From an uncultured Duncaniella sp. (GTDB taxonomy: Bacteria > Bacteroidota > Bacteroidia > Bacteroidales > Muribaculaceae), in assembly GCF_910578445.1 (NCBI RefSeq), contig NZ_CAJTQC010000005.1, forward strand, positions 1,642-65,641: a stretch of 64,000 nucleotides of DNA, given 5' to 3'. The notes under the pieces were generated by a model. The model was not told the origin of the DNA and ran no database searches. It saw only the letters and a list, made by a program, of their open reading frames with translations. A program made the position numbers and the translations under genes. Positions within the stretch are counted from its first letter, which is position 1; the number at the start of each line of letters is the position of its first letter. Positions 35,081 to 46,917 of this stretch are shown here, one piece after another.

Positions 35081-36013
35081 ATGGCAAAGAAACCGTTCTC
35101 GACAAAACCGGGCGCAGAGCGCAATTCATTCAAACCCGATGTTATCGAAAGCTATAATGTCGGGCAAGAGGCACGCCTGCTCGAATTTCTCATAGAGGCA
35201 ATGCCCGAACGTAAACGCACGGCCATCAAGAACCTTCTGAGCCACAACCAGATTGCAGTCAACGGAATCCCCGTGACTCAGTTTGACACAGAGCTCAAAC
35301 CGGGCGATGAAGTCAAAGCCAACCTGACACGCGAGTTCCGTGTGTTTTACAACCGTCGTCTGAAACTCGTCTACGAGGATGACGACATCATTGTTGTCAA
35401 CAAGGGCTACGGCCTTCTGTCAATGGGCACTGATAAAATCAAGGACGGCACAGCCTACAGCATCCTGCGCGAATATCTGAAATGGAAAGACCCGCGCAAC
35501 AAGCTCTTCATCGTCCACCGCCTTGACCGTGACACATCAGGCCTCATGGTCTTTGCCAAAAGCGAAGAAGCGAAAAACCGTCTGCAACACAACTGGAACA
35601 ACATGGTGATTTCGCGCAAATATCTCGCCGTGGTCGAGGGTACTCCCAATCCGGCCGAAGGGACAGTCAAAAGCTATCTCGCCGAAAACTCGCGCTTTGA
35701 AGTCTACTCCACCAAGAATCCCGAAGAAGGGCAACTCGCCATCACACGCTACACGACCCTGAAAAGCCGCAACGGATACTCGCTCATGGAAGTGTCGCTC
35801 GACACGGGACGCAAAAACCAGATTCGCGTTCACATGAAGGACCTCGGCCACCCCATCGCCGGCGACCGCCGCTACGGAGCAAAAAGCTCTCCGATCCACC
35901 GCATGGCGCTTCACGCACAGACACTCCGCTTCGTCCATCCCATCACCCGCAAGGACATGAACTTCACCACTCCTGTCCCTGCATCGTTTGCCAAAATGGT
36001 AGCGATGGGCTAA
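35081..36013 (+). CDS. RluA-family RNA pseudouridine synthase
   Basis: A 310-residue pseudouridine synthase. An S4-like RNA-binding domain (about residues 25-85, LLSHNQIAVNGIPVTQFDTELKPGDEV) precedes the catalytic domain (~95-300). The catalytic Asp is in VHRLDRDTSGLMVFAKS, and VSLDTGRKNQIRVHMKDLGHPIAGDRRYG is the family signature. The target could be 23S rRNA or tRNA; the sequence does not settle which (RluC/RluD type). It lies 42 nt after topA. Confidence 0.92.
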   Translation: MAKKPFSTKPGAERNSFKPDVIESYNVGQEARLLEFLIEAMPERKRTAIKNLLSHNQIAVNGIPVTQFDTELKPGDEVKANLTREFRVFYNRRLKLVYEDDDIIVVNKGYGLLSMGTDKIKDGTAYSILREYLKWKDPRNKLFIVHRLDRDTSGLMVFAKSEEAKNRLQHNWNNMVISRKYLAVVEGTPNPAEGTVKSYLAENSRFEVYSTKNPEEGQLAITRYTTLKSRNGYSLMEVSLDTGRKNQIRVHMKDLGHPIAGDRRYGAKSSPIHRMALHAQTLRFVHPITRKDMNFTTPVPASFAKMVAMG

Positions 36014-36045
36014 GAGCCCCGAGTCCAACCACACGAAGCAACGAC

Positions 36046-36489
36046 ATGAAAAGAGCCATTGTAATCTTCACGTATTTTCTGGGGCTTATTGTATCCTTAC
36101 ATGCCGACGGGCCTCAGAACGTCGATGACTTCAATCCTGTCATATCATTCGAAAAAAACAATATCAACTTCGGCCTTGTCGACAAGTCAGAAGGCGATAA
36201 AAAATTTGAGTTCCGTTTTGTCAACACAGGCAATGCGCCGCTTGTGCTGACCTATGTCCATGCCTCGTGCAGCTGTGTCAAAATCGAATATCCACGCCAT
36301 CCGATTGCGCCCGGAGACAGCTCAATGATAACAGGTAGACTGAATCCGTCAACCATCCACGAAACAGATTTCAAGCGCAGCATTCTTGTGCGCACCAACG
36401 CAAATCCGCCACAGACCCGCCTCTTCATCACAGGTAAAATAAATAGTGTTGAACGTGAAAAAAACAAAGTGATTTTGATTTTTAATTAA
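36046..36489 (+). CDS. DUF1573 secreted protein
   Basis: A 147-residue protein with a signal peptide (to about residue 20) and one DUF1573 domain, an immunoglobulin-like ASPM/SPD-2/Hydin-type fold. Typical segments are INFGLVDKSEGDKKFEFRFVNTGNAPLVLTYVHASCSCVKIEYP and the loop PIAPGDSSMITGRLNP. Proteins of this family are abundant in Bacteroidota, periplasmic or outer-membrane-associated, and without a firm biochemical role. It follows the pseudouridine synthase by 32 nt. Confidence 0.85.
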   Translation: MKRAIVIFTYFLGLIVSLHADGPQNVDDFNPVISFEKNNINFGLVDKSEGDKKFEFRFVNTGNAPLVLTYVHASCSCVKIEYPRHPIAPGDSSMITGRLNPSTIHETDFKRSILVRTNANPPQTRLFITGKINSVEREKNKVILIFN

Positions 36490-36544
36490 ATTCACTTAAA
36501 TAATAAGCAAATTGCTATAATTTCGGCAAATTATATTGGATATT

Positions 36545-36576
36545 ATTGTATATTCGGCATATAATCAATATATTTG
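36545..36576 (+). promoter_or_regulatory. Promoter of the secreted-protein gene at 36626
   Basis: ATTG (36545-36548, three of four -33 matches), a 20-nt spacer and TATATTTG (36569-36576) fit the Bacteroidota consensus. The predicted leader is ~43 nt. Confidence 0.55.
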
Positions 36577-36625
36577 CAACAGTTTTTCAAACAAATTTCC
36601 AATCATTCACTTCAACACTCATCGC

Positions 36626-37984
36626 ATGAAAAAAATTTTACTCCCCGCTATCGCTGCATGCGTATGCGTAGCCCCCGCTTTCGGTCAGGTATACGGCACT
36701 ACGCCTGAAACGGCAAAGCCTTTCCCCGCCGCCGGAGGTTGGTTCGTTCCGAATCTTGAAGACGCACCCTCTGAAGCATGGTTCAAAATCACCAGTCCTC
36801 AGGCCACCCCGGCTCTTTGGGGTGACGCACCTTCCGACTATACAAATCCTGTCCCTGCAGGCCAGCAGATTTTCGTCTATCTCTGCGAAGGCGGACAGCA
36901 GGCATTCCAGATGAACGAAGGTTCTGATGCCTACGTCCTCATGCCCGGTCAGGAATATCTCGTTAAAATCACACCTAAGGTAGCCGGATTCTTTGGAATG
37001 AGCCCCGCTAACCCACTGCCGGCCTCACGATTTGAAGGCAAAGAGAAATACTATCCGATAAGTGTATCTTCCGAAGAGTTCGGACAGACAAGAACCATCG
37101 CTGCCGGCGAAACACAGTGGTTTGAACTCACTGTTCCATACGCAACGCAGATAACCACCAACTACATGATGGCTCCCGTTCTGGCTGTTGAAAAAATCGA
37201 AGCCATCCATATTGATTGCCACGGAGCCACAAACACCGGCAGCGGTCTGATGGGCCCATATGTGAAAGCCGGAAAGAATGTGGTCGGATTCACAGCTTCA
37301 GCCGATGCTGCTGCAACATTCCAGATCGGCTACAACGCAATGCTTACCCTCAACTGCGGTAACAATCTCCTCAGAGGCCAGAGCCTGACCATTGATGCAA
37401 AAAACACTTATCCTGACGCCTATTATACAGTCGACCGCTACTTCACTGTACCCGAAGACGGCACTTACACTTTCATCAACCATGGCGCAAAGGGTACAAT
37501 CCTCAGCATTGGCAAAATAAAATTGACCGATCCGGAAAACCAATATGCCTACGAATGTGACTGGAACGACATCAAGGATGCAACTGTCGGCAACGAAGAT
37601 GCAACAATCGTAGTCAACGATCTCGTCGCCGGCGAGAAAGTTCTCGTGCAGTCCGACGCATTCGGTGTAATCGGTGAAGGACCTGACAATCTCCCCTACC
37701 TCATGGTAGTCAAAGGCGACGTGTCAGGTATCGATGAAATCGCAGCCGACAACAACGGTCTCAAAGTCAATGCCTCAAACGGCCGTCTCAGAGTAGAGAG
37801 CGTGCTTCTCGCATCAGGCGCTGAAGTAGCCGTCTACGACACGATGGCACGCAAGGTCGCATCGGCTGTCGCTGCCGAAGGTTCAGAAAATCTTGAAATG
37901 AACCTTGATGTGGCATCAGGAGTATATGTAGTGGTTGTCTATGGTAAAGGCAACTCAGAGTCAGCCAAGATTTCTGTGAAATAA
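36626..37984 (+). CDS. Secreted protein with type 9-type C-terminal sorting tail
   Basis: A 452-residue exported protein of unknown function. The start MKKILLPAIAACVCVAPAFGQ is a clear signal peptide; the 30 residues encoded upstream in the same frame do not fit one, so I place the start here. The central part (~25-370) is a series of beta-rich segments without a family I can name. The last ~75 residues (NGLKVNASNGRLRVES, AEVAVYDTMARKVASA, ASGVYVVVVYGKGNSESAKISVK) have the pattern of a Por/T9SS type A sorting domain, which would send the protein to the cell surface or medium. The following C10 protease gene carries a similar tail. Confidence 0.75.
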   Translation: MKKILLPAIAACVCVAPAFGQVYGTTPETAKPFPAAGGWFVPNLEDAPSEAWFKITSPQATPALWGDAPSDYTNPVPAGQQIFVYLCEGGQQAFQMNEGSDAYVLMPGQEYLVKITPKVAGFFGMSPANPLPASRFEGKEKYYPISVSSEEFGQTRTIAAGETQWFELTVPYATQITTNYMMAPVLAVEKIEAIHIDCHGATNTGSGLMGPYVKAGKNVVGFTASADAAATFQIGYNAMLTLNCGNNLLRGQSLTIDAKNTYPDAYYTVDRYFTVPEDGTYTFINHGAKGTILSIGKIKLTDPENQYAYECDWNDIKDATVGNEDATIVVNDLVAGEKVLVQSDAFGVIGEGPDNLPYLMVVKGDVSGIDEIAADNNGLKVNASNGRLRVESVLLASGAEVAVYDTMARKVASAVAAEGSENLEMNLDVASGVYVVVVYGKGNSESAKISVK

Positions 37985-38023
37985 GTACCCCTGATTCATC
38001 GACAATCTTATCAACCTTATCCG

Positions 38024-38052
38024 CAGGGGGGCATTATCCAAATATCCCCCTG
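38024..38052 (+). terminator. Weak hairpin after the secreted-protein gene
   Basis: CAGGGGG (38024-38030) can pair with CCCCCTG (38046-38052) across a 15-nt loop, about 40 nt after the stop. There is no good T-tract, so it is at most a weak terminator. Confidence 0.35.
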
Positions 38053-38162
38053 TCTATCAAAATCGCAAATTGGTATCAATTAATCCAAACCTCCTACCAT
38101 AAACTCATTTTCAGCCGTCCACACAAGTTTATCAAAGCATTGTAATTTTTCAGTTAAATTCC

Positions 38163-40646
38163 ATGAAACGACATATAGTGACTGCTGCTTTTATTTCGTG
38201 GTTAACCGGTGTCTGTGCGACAGCAGCCACAGTTAATCATGACGCAGCATATCAATACGCCACCGAATTCCTGTCAGAACGCGGTTTGTCAGCCACTCTC
38301 AGTCCGGTAAATCTTTCAGCGATAAGCCGCAGTGCGACCGCGGCGCAAACCTCTGCCGTCCATATTTTCAACATCGGAGAAGGCGATGGTTTTGTAATCA
38401 TAGCCGGCGATGACCGTGCAAGGAAAATCCTTGCCTATAGCGACACAGGCTCTATCGAAACCGCAACCATGCCTGAAGCATGCAGAGCTTGGGTGGAACA
38501 ATATGCCTATGAGATTTCATCGCTTCCGTCGGAAGACATGTCCTGCAACTACAAATCCATCAATCCTGAAACACACCGCAAGCAGACCACTCAGATCGCA
38601 CCTCTTCTGAAAAGCCGATGGGATCAGAAATTGCCATACAACATGCTGTGTCCTGTCGATGTCACGACCGGCCAGCAGTGTGTCACCGGATGCGTGGCTA
38701 CAGCGACTGCACAAGTAATGTACTACCATCGTTACCCGTCACAGGCAACAGGCACTGTTACATATGAAGATAAAAGTCAAAATGTAACACGCACACTCGA
38801 TTTCTCGACAATCGCACCTTTTGAGTGGAACAGTATGTCGGACACATACACAGTCAGCTCGACAGGCAGCAGCGCGGAAGCAGTGGCATCACTCCTGTAT
38901 GCAGTAGGACATGGGACAAAAATGCAATACAGTTCCGACACAAGCATCGCCTACTATGTCGATGCAGCCAAAGCACTCATCGACTATTTCGGATATGACA
39001 GCAACATGCACTTCTACGAGCGGTCATTAGTCTCTGACAGTGAATGGACATCCATTATCCTCTCCGAACTTGAAGCAGGACGCCCCGTGATTTATGGCGG
39101 TAAAAATCCTGCGATGGGTCACTGTTTCGTTTGCGACGGCTATGACGGAAACGGATATTTCCATTTCAACTGGGGATGGAGCGGCCTTAGCGATGGCTAT
39201 TACTCGCTGTCGGCTCTCAACCCTTCCGAACAATCAACCGGAGGTTCGTCAAACGGCTATTCTCTCGGCCAGACAATCATCTGCAATATCGCACCGCATG
39301 GAACTTCAGGTCTAATCCCGCAGACAGACCACCTGCTCAATATTGACAAACTATATTTCCGCGACGCGACAGCATTTCATCTTGCAAGCGAAACACCTGA
39401 ACTACAGACATCACTTGATGAGTCAATGCTTTTTTTCTACTCGCTGAATAAGGGACTCAACGATTTCACCGGTGAAGTTTGCGCAGCAATCATAACAGAC
39501 GGAAACATCACACCGATAGCCACCACCGCCATTACCGATATTAAAAACAGCACTTATGCGACCGTGCGTTTTCCGCTTTCCGACATATCGGTGTCCGACG
39601 GCACTCACCGCATAGGTTTCTACTACCGCCGAAGCGAAAGCGACAGCTGGCATCGAATTTCCTGCTCGACTGAGACATGGCCATCTGAATGCTACATGAC
39701 AGTCAGTGGCCGTAACGTCACCCTTCGTCCGAGCATGCCGACTGTAAATGTAACACTCGCCTCAGACCTCAAATGGAATCATCTTCTCTCAGGCTCTCCG
39801 GCCACATGGTCATTTGAAATCGCCAACAGCGGCGACATACGTCTGGAAGGATATGCCGGTGTGGCTCTTGCAGATGCTCCGGGCAGCTACAAGGCATTCT
39901 ATACCACACCCGTTCTCTGCCCCGCAGGCGAAACCATCGACGTAGACATAAAGTCAACGTTAGCCGGAATCACTGCCGGAACATATGAGGCAGTGCCTTT
40001 CTACAGCTACACACATATACCGACCGCCGACGACATAACACTGCTCGCAGCCCCGGTCAGTGTGACCATCGGACAGATTATCGTCACACCGGCCGACGGA
40101 AGCTATCTCATGACCGACAACGCCGATACTCCTCTCCGTCTTACCGTCACCAACATGGGCCCAGCTCAATGGGAAGGAATGCTCCAAGGAGAAATCATAT
40201 CAGCCGCAGGAAAGGTGTGTCAAGGACTTTTCAGCGCAAATGTAACAGTCGGGGCAAACGGCTCGACAACAGCACTCCTAAGAGGCGAAAACCTTGACCT
40301 CCAAAAAGGCAACTACATATTAAACCTCTACGTAGCACCCGGACGCGACATCCTCATCGCCTCTGTCCCACTGCTCGTGACCGCCCCGCTCTCGGCACTC
40401 GACGAAATCACCGCCGGCCACACAGAAGTGACCGTGACTGCAGGCACTATATCAATAATCTCACCGTCACCGCTCTCACGCGTGCTAATCCACGACACTT
40501 CAGGCCGTCTGCTTCTCTCGAAGGAGATTGACAGCACAAAAACATCAATCGCAACCGACGACATGGCAGGCGGAATCTGCATACTGACCATCGTCAAAGC
40601 CGACGGAAGCCGTGAAGTCAGAAAAATAAACATCCGCACACGTTAA
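38163..40646 (+). CDS. C10 (streptopain-like) cysteine peptidase with type 9-type tail
   Basis: An 827-residue secreted protease. After a signal peptide comes a Spi-type inhibitory propeptide (~25-120; FNIGEGDGFVIIAGDDRARKILAYSD is typical). The C10 catalytic domain (~140-380) has Cys177 in the TGCVATATAQVMYYH motif and His320 in AMGHCFVCDGY, followed by YFHFNWGWSGLSDGYY with the conserved Trp residues. A beta-sandwich region (~400-740) then leads to a C-terminal T9SS-like sorting tail (RVLIHDTSGRLLLSKEI, MAGGICILTIVKADGSREVRKINI). Relatives include interpain, periodontain and streptopain. It lies directly before SusC/D pair 4, whose SusC is RagA-like, so peptide harvesting is plausible. Confidence 0.9.
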   Translation: MKRHIVTAAFISWLTGVCATAATVNHDAAYQYATEFLSERGLSATLSPVNLSAISRSATAAQTSAVHIFNIGEGDGFVIIAGDDRARKILAYSDTGSIETATMPEACRAWVEQYAYEISSLPSEDMSCNYKSINPETHRKQTTQIAPLLKSRWDQKLPYNMLCPVDVTTGQQCVTGCVATATAQVMYYHRYPSQATGTVTYEDKSQNVTRTLDFSTIAPFEWNSMSDTYTVSSTGSSAEAVASLLYAVGHGTKMQYSSDTSIAYYVDAAKALIDYFGYDSNMHFYERSLVSDSEWTSIILSELEAGRPVIYGGKNPAMGHCFVCDGYDGNGYFHFNWGWSGLSDGYYSLSALNPSEQSTGGSSNGYSLGQTIICNIAPHGTSGLIPQTDHLLNIDKLYFRDATAFHLASETPELQTSLDESMLFFYSLNKGLNDFTGEVCAAIITDGNITPIATTAITDIKNSTYATVRFPLSDISVSDGTHRIGFYYRRSESDSWHRISCSTETWPSECYMTVSGRNVTLRPSMPTVNVTLASDLKWNHLLSGSPATWSFEIANSGDIRLEGYAGVALADAPGSYKAFYTTPVLCPAGETIDVDIKSTLAGITAGTYEAVPFYSYTHIPTADDITLLAAPVSVTIGQIIVTPADGSYLMTDNADTPLRLTVTNMGPAQWEGMLQGEIISAAGKVCQGLFSANVTVGANGSTTALLRGENLDLQKGNYILNLYVAPGRDILIASVPLLVTAPLSALDEITAGHTEVTVTAGTISIISPSPLSRVLIHDTSGRLLLSKEIDSTKTSIATDDMAGGICILTIVKADGSREVRKINIRTR

Positions 40647-40655
40647 AAAAAATCA

Positions 40656-40699
40656 GAAGCCAAGTAATTTTTTCATTTCGAAGCTAAGTAATTTTTCAT
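40656..40699 (+). promoter_or_regulatory. Tandem 20-nt direct repeats before susC 4
   Basis: GAAGCCAAGTAATTTTTTCAT (40656-40676, shown to within one T) and GAAGCTAAGTAATTTTTCAT (40680-40699) are near-identical direct repeats spaced 24 nt apart, ending 2 nt before the susC ATG. Spacing near two helical turns suggests a tandem protein-binding site, but their position so close to the ATG could equally reflect a translational or mRNA element. Confidence 0.4.
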
Positions 40700-40701
40700 A
40701 A

Positions 40702-43971
<3,270 letters not shown>

Positions 43972-44005
43972 CAACTCTCCATCCAAATCTCATAATCATT
44001 ACACG

Positions 44006-45490
44006 ATGAATATCAGACTTCATATATCAACGGTTCTTGCGTGTACAGCAGCCTTATTCTCGTCATGCGACAGCTATCTTGATGTCGAACCAAAGGGGCG
44101 TACACAACTCGAATCAACCGACGACTATCTCGGGCTTCTCGAAGAAGTGTCGCCGAACTATGACCATGCCAACAGTCTCAATGTCTGCAACGAGGCTTCA
44201 TGGTATAAGGTGGAAGAACTCAAGAACTATACCACACCGCTGCGCTCGGCTTGTTTCCTATGGGACGAGAACTATGACCGCGCCGCCGTCACAATCAACA
44301 GCTCTCTCTACAACAGCTGCTACAACCGCATCACGAACTACAATGTGATCGTAAGCAACATCCACACGGCCAAAGGCCCTGACTCAGACAAGGCGCTTGC
44401 ATTGGCACAGGCCAAAATCATGAGAGCCTATAACTATTTCTTCCTTGTCAACACATTCGCAGCACCGTTTGATCCCGCCACTGCCGACCAGACAAACGGC
44501 ATCATTGTCCGCGAAAAAATGTTTGAAAGCATCGAGGAAAAAGGTGTCCAGCAGTCTGTAGGCTACACTTACCGCTTCATTCAGCAGGACATCGACGATG
44601 CAATCGCCGATCTGCCACACATAGCCCTCAACTCTTTCCGTCCCGACAAGACCTTCGGCTACGCGTTCAAGGCCAAAGTCCATCTGTTCAAGCGCGAAAT
44701 CGACGAGTGTATCGCTGCCTGCCTCGACGCTCTCGCCGAAGCACCGGCCGGAAAGCATGAACTGTGGGACATGAACGACGAATATAACCGCTATGCCCCT
44801 CAGCTCCTGATGGCCTATGGCACAGACAGAGCCATCGACCGTCCCGAATTCATGGGCTTGAACGATGCAATCGAAAGCATCTGGAAAAATGGCGTGCAAA
44901 AAGATTATGATGCATCAGAAAACCTCCTCTATCAGTTCGGTACGACCTACAACGATCCTTTCCCGATGTATCTCACGGCCGATGTCATCAATCTTTTCGA
45001 CCAACAGGCCGATCTCCGCATGCTCTACTGCCTGCGCTACCGCCGCTCGCACGAAACCGCACCCGAAGGCGACCGCGAGTTCGCCTCGATGGGCATCCGC
45101 TGGAATCCGTCGGGCATGCGCCTCTCGGAAGTCTACCTGATGCTTGCCGAATGCTACGCCCGCAAGGGTTCGCCTGCCGATATCGCACAGGCGATGAACT
45201 ATCTCGACATGCTCCGCTCTCGCCGCAACATCAGCAGCCGCTACACCCGTCTGACCACCACTGATGCCGCAGAGGCACTGAAATTCGTCCGTGAGGAGCG
45301 TAAACGCGAACTTTTCCTGACATGCAACGGATTTTTCGATCTTCGCCGATTCTGTGCGGAATTCAACGAGACTCTGACAAAGGAGTTTGAAGGCCAGACC
45401 TACACATTATCACCCAATTCAAGTCTGCTCACTTTCCCCTTCCCTCTCAAAGCCATGCAGACGAGCGACCTTAAACAGAACAGCAAATGA
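44006..45490 (+). CDS. SusD/RagB-family lipoprotein (pair 4)
   Basis: A 494-residue SusD/RagB-like lipoprotein with lipobox LFSSC and the mature start DSYLDVEPKGRTQLESTDDYLGLLE, characteristic of the RagB-type branch. Later come the TPR-like LAQAKIMRAYNYFFLVNTFA and the C-terminal EERKRELFLTCNGFFDLRRF signature. The last codons overlap the start of the TlpA-like gene by 4 nt (ATGA), so the products are translationally coupled. Confidence 0.94.
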   Translation: MNIRLHISTVLACTAALFSSCDSYLDVEPKGRTQLESTDDYLGLLEEVSPNYDHANSLNVCNEASWYKVEELKNYTTPLRSACFLWDENYDRAAVTINSSLYNSCYNRITNYNVIVSNIHTAKGPDSDKALALAQAKIMRAYNYFFLVNTFAAPFDPATADQTNGIIVREKMFESIEEKGVQQSVGYTYRFIQQDIDDAIADLPHIALNSFRPDKTFGYAFKAKVHLFKREIDECIAACLDALAEAPAGKHELWDMNDEYNRYAPQLLMAYGTDRAIDRPEFMGLNDAIESIWKNGVQKDYDASENLLYQFGTTYNDPFPMYLTADVINLFDQQADLRMLYCLRYRRSHETAPEGDREFASMGIRWNPSGMRLSEVYLMLAECYARKGSPADIAQAMNYLDMLRSRRNISSRYTRLTTTDAAEALKFVREERKRELFLTCNGFFDLRRFCAEFNETLTKEFEGQTYTLSPNSSLLTFPFPLKAMQTSDLKQNSK

Positions 45491-46857
45491 AAATAGCCTC
45501 ACATGTGGCCACTATTTCGATAGCCACTATAATTTCAGCTTCAGCCGCCTGTGCCGCGACTCCGGCCACAGTCTCCATCAGTAACCGCAGCGGCCAAAAG
45601 ATTTATTTCCAGCCTGAATCATCACTGAATTATTCAGAGGTAATGGCCAACGACACGCTCATCACCATCAATGAATCTCCGGCCTACTACCGTCTGATGG
45701 GTGGCAACGGTGAATTCTATCCCGTATTCGTCACCCCCGGCTCATCAACCGAAATATCTGTCGGTAACGACGGTGTCACAATCAAGGGAAGCAACGAAAA
45801 GGAAAACAATTTCATTGCAGCCAATCCCTACGTGTGCCGTACACCAAAATCAATCAAACCATACTCATCGGAGTGGGTCAAATATAATGAGAATGAAATA
45901 GTCCGCCTCGACTCTCTGATTGATGCAGCCGGGATGAACCCTGAATTTGCGGCAACCCACAAACTCTATAACCGTTACACCTTCCTCAACCAAAGGCTCG
46001 GCGGAGTGGCACTCGCAAAAGTGTTCCGTCCTAACGGCAAGAAGGTTGAGGTAAGCGAGGATTTCTATAACTTCCTCGACACACTCGGATTCAAAGACGA
46101 GAGGATATTGACCATCCCTAAATGGTTTGACGTTGTCAACAAGGCAATCGAGACCAAAGAAAGCCGCGGACTGCTGCCGGTGTCAAACGACACATACATG
46201 ACCATCTATGCCAAGGCCATCGACAATGAAAAAGTGAGGTCACATTTCCTCGTCAATCTGCTCGCCTTGACACTCAAACGCAACTATCTGAACGATTTCA
46301 GCCGCCAGCTGCCTGAAATCAGACAGTTCATCACCGACGACTCTGCAAGTGCCCGGCTCAAAGAGCTCGAAAAAGAGTTTGCCGAAAAGACTCGTACCGC
46401 CGCCAATGTCGCAGCCGGAACACCGATGCCCGATTTCATGTTCAAGGATGTCGACGGCAAGGAGTTCAATTTCGCTGATTTCAGAGGCGACTATGTGATA
46501 ATCGACTTCTGGTTTACAGGCTGTGCGCCTTGCCGCGCGGAAATGCCCTACTTCGACGAAGTCGCCAAGGCATTTGACGGCAAAGGAGTGAAATTCATCT
46601 CGCTTTCGGTAGATACCGGCGACGAGCTGTATGCCGAATGGGAAAAGATGATGCGCGAAAAGCCTCATGCCCCCGGAGTGCTGAGCGTCAATCTGCCCGA
46701 CGGATTCAACTCTCCGCTGCTCAAGACCCTCAATATCCACGGTGTTCCGCGCATCATGCTGATCGACCGCGAAGGCCGTATAGTCGAGAGCTATGCCAAA
46801 CGTCCGTCTGACCCCAAACTGCGCCAGCAGCTCGAAAGCCTCACCGCTAAAAACTAA
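45487..46857 (+). CDS. TlpA-family thioredoxin-like protein coupled to SusD 4
   Basis: A 456-residue exported protein: signal peptide (to about residue 22), an N-terminal region of beta strands (~25-110) and a helical linker (~120-310), then a C-terminal TlpA/AhpC-type thioredoxin domain (~315-456). The domain has TGCAPCRAEMPYF (Cys346-x-x-Cys349) and the cis-proline loop HGVPRIMLIDREG. Such proteins reduce or isomerise disulfides in the periplasm or at the outer membrane. Coupling to a RagAB-like pair and nearness of a cysteine protease suggest a role in processing disulfide-containing peptides; this is inference. Confidence 0.88.
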   Translation: MKIASHVATISIATIISASAACAATPATVSISNRSGQKIYFQPESSLNYSEVMANDTLITINESPAYYRLMGGNGEFYPVFVTPGSSTEISVGNDGVTIKGSNEKENNFIAANPYVCRTPKSIKPYSSEWVKYNENEIVRLDSLIDAAGMNPEFAATHKLYNRYTFLNQRLGGVALAKVFRPNGKKVEVSEDFYNFLDTLGFKDERILTIPKWFDVVNKAIETKESRGLLPVSNDTYMTIYAKAIDNEKVRSHFLVNLLALTLKRNYLNDFSRQLPEIRQFITDDSASARLKELEKEFAEKTRTAANVAAGTPMPDFMFKDVDGKEFNFADFRGDYVIIDFWFTGCAPCRAEMPYFDEVAKAFDGKGVKFISLSVDTGDELYAEWEKMMREKPHAPGVLSVNLPDGFNSPLLKTLNIHGVPRIMLIDREGRIVESYAKRPSDPKLRQQLESLTAKN

Positions 46858-46872
46858 ACTAACTGTAATACA

Positions 46873-46894
46873 GGGACATCGCATGCGATGTCCC
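46873..46894 (+). terminator. Palindromic terminator before the pectinesterase gene
   Basis: A perfect 22-nt palindrome (GGGACATCGCA and its complement) followed by CATTTTTATTT lies 15 nt after the TlpA-like gene. An in-frame ATG at 46888 falls within the hairpin, an argument against using it as the start of the next gene. Confidence 0.7.
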
Positions 46895-46917
46895 CATTTT
46901 TATTTAAAAACTTAACC

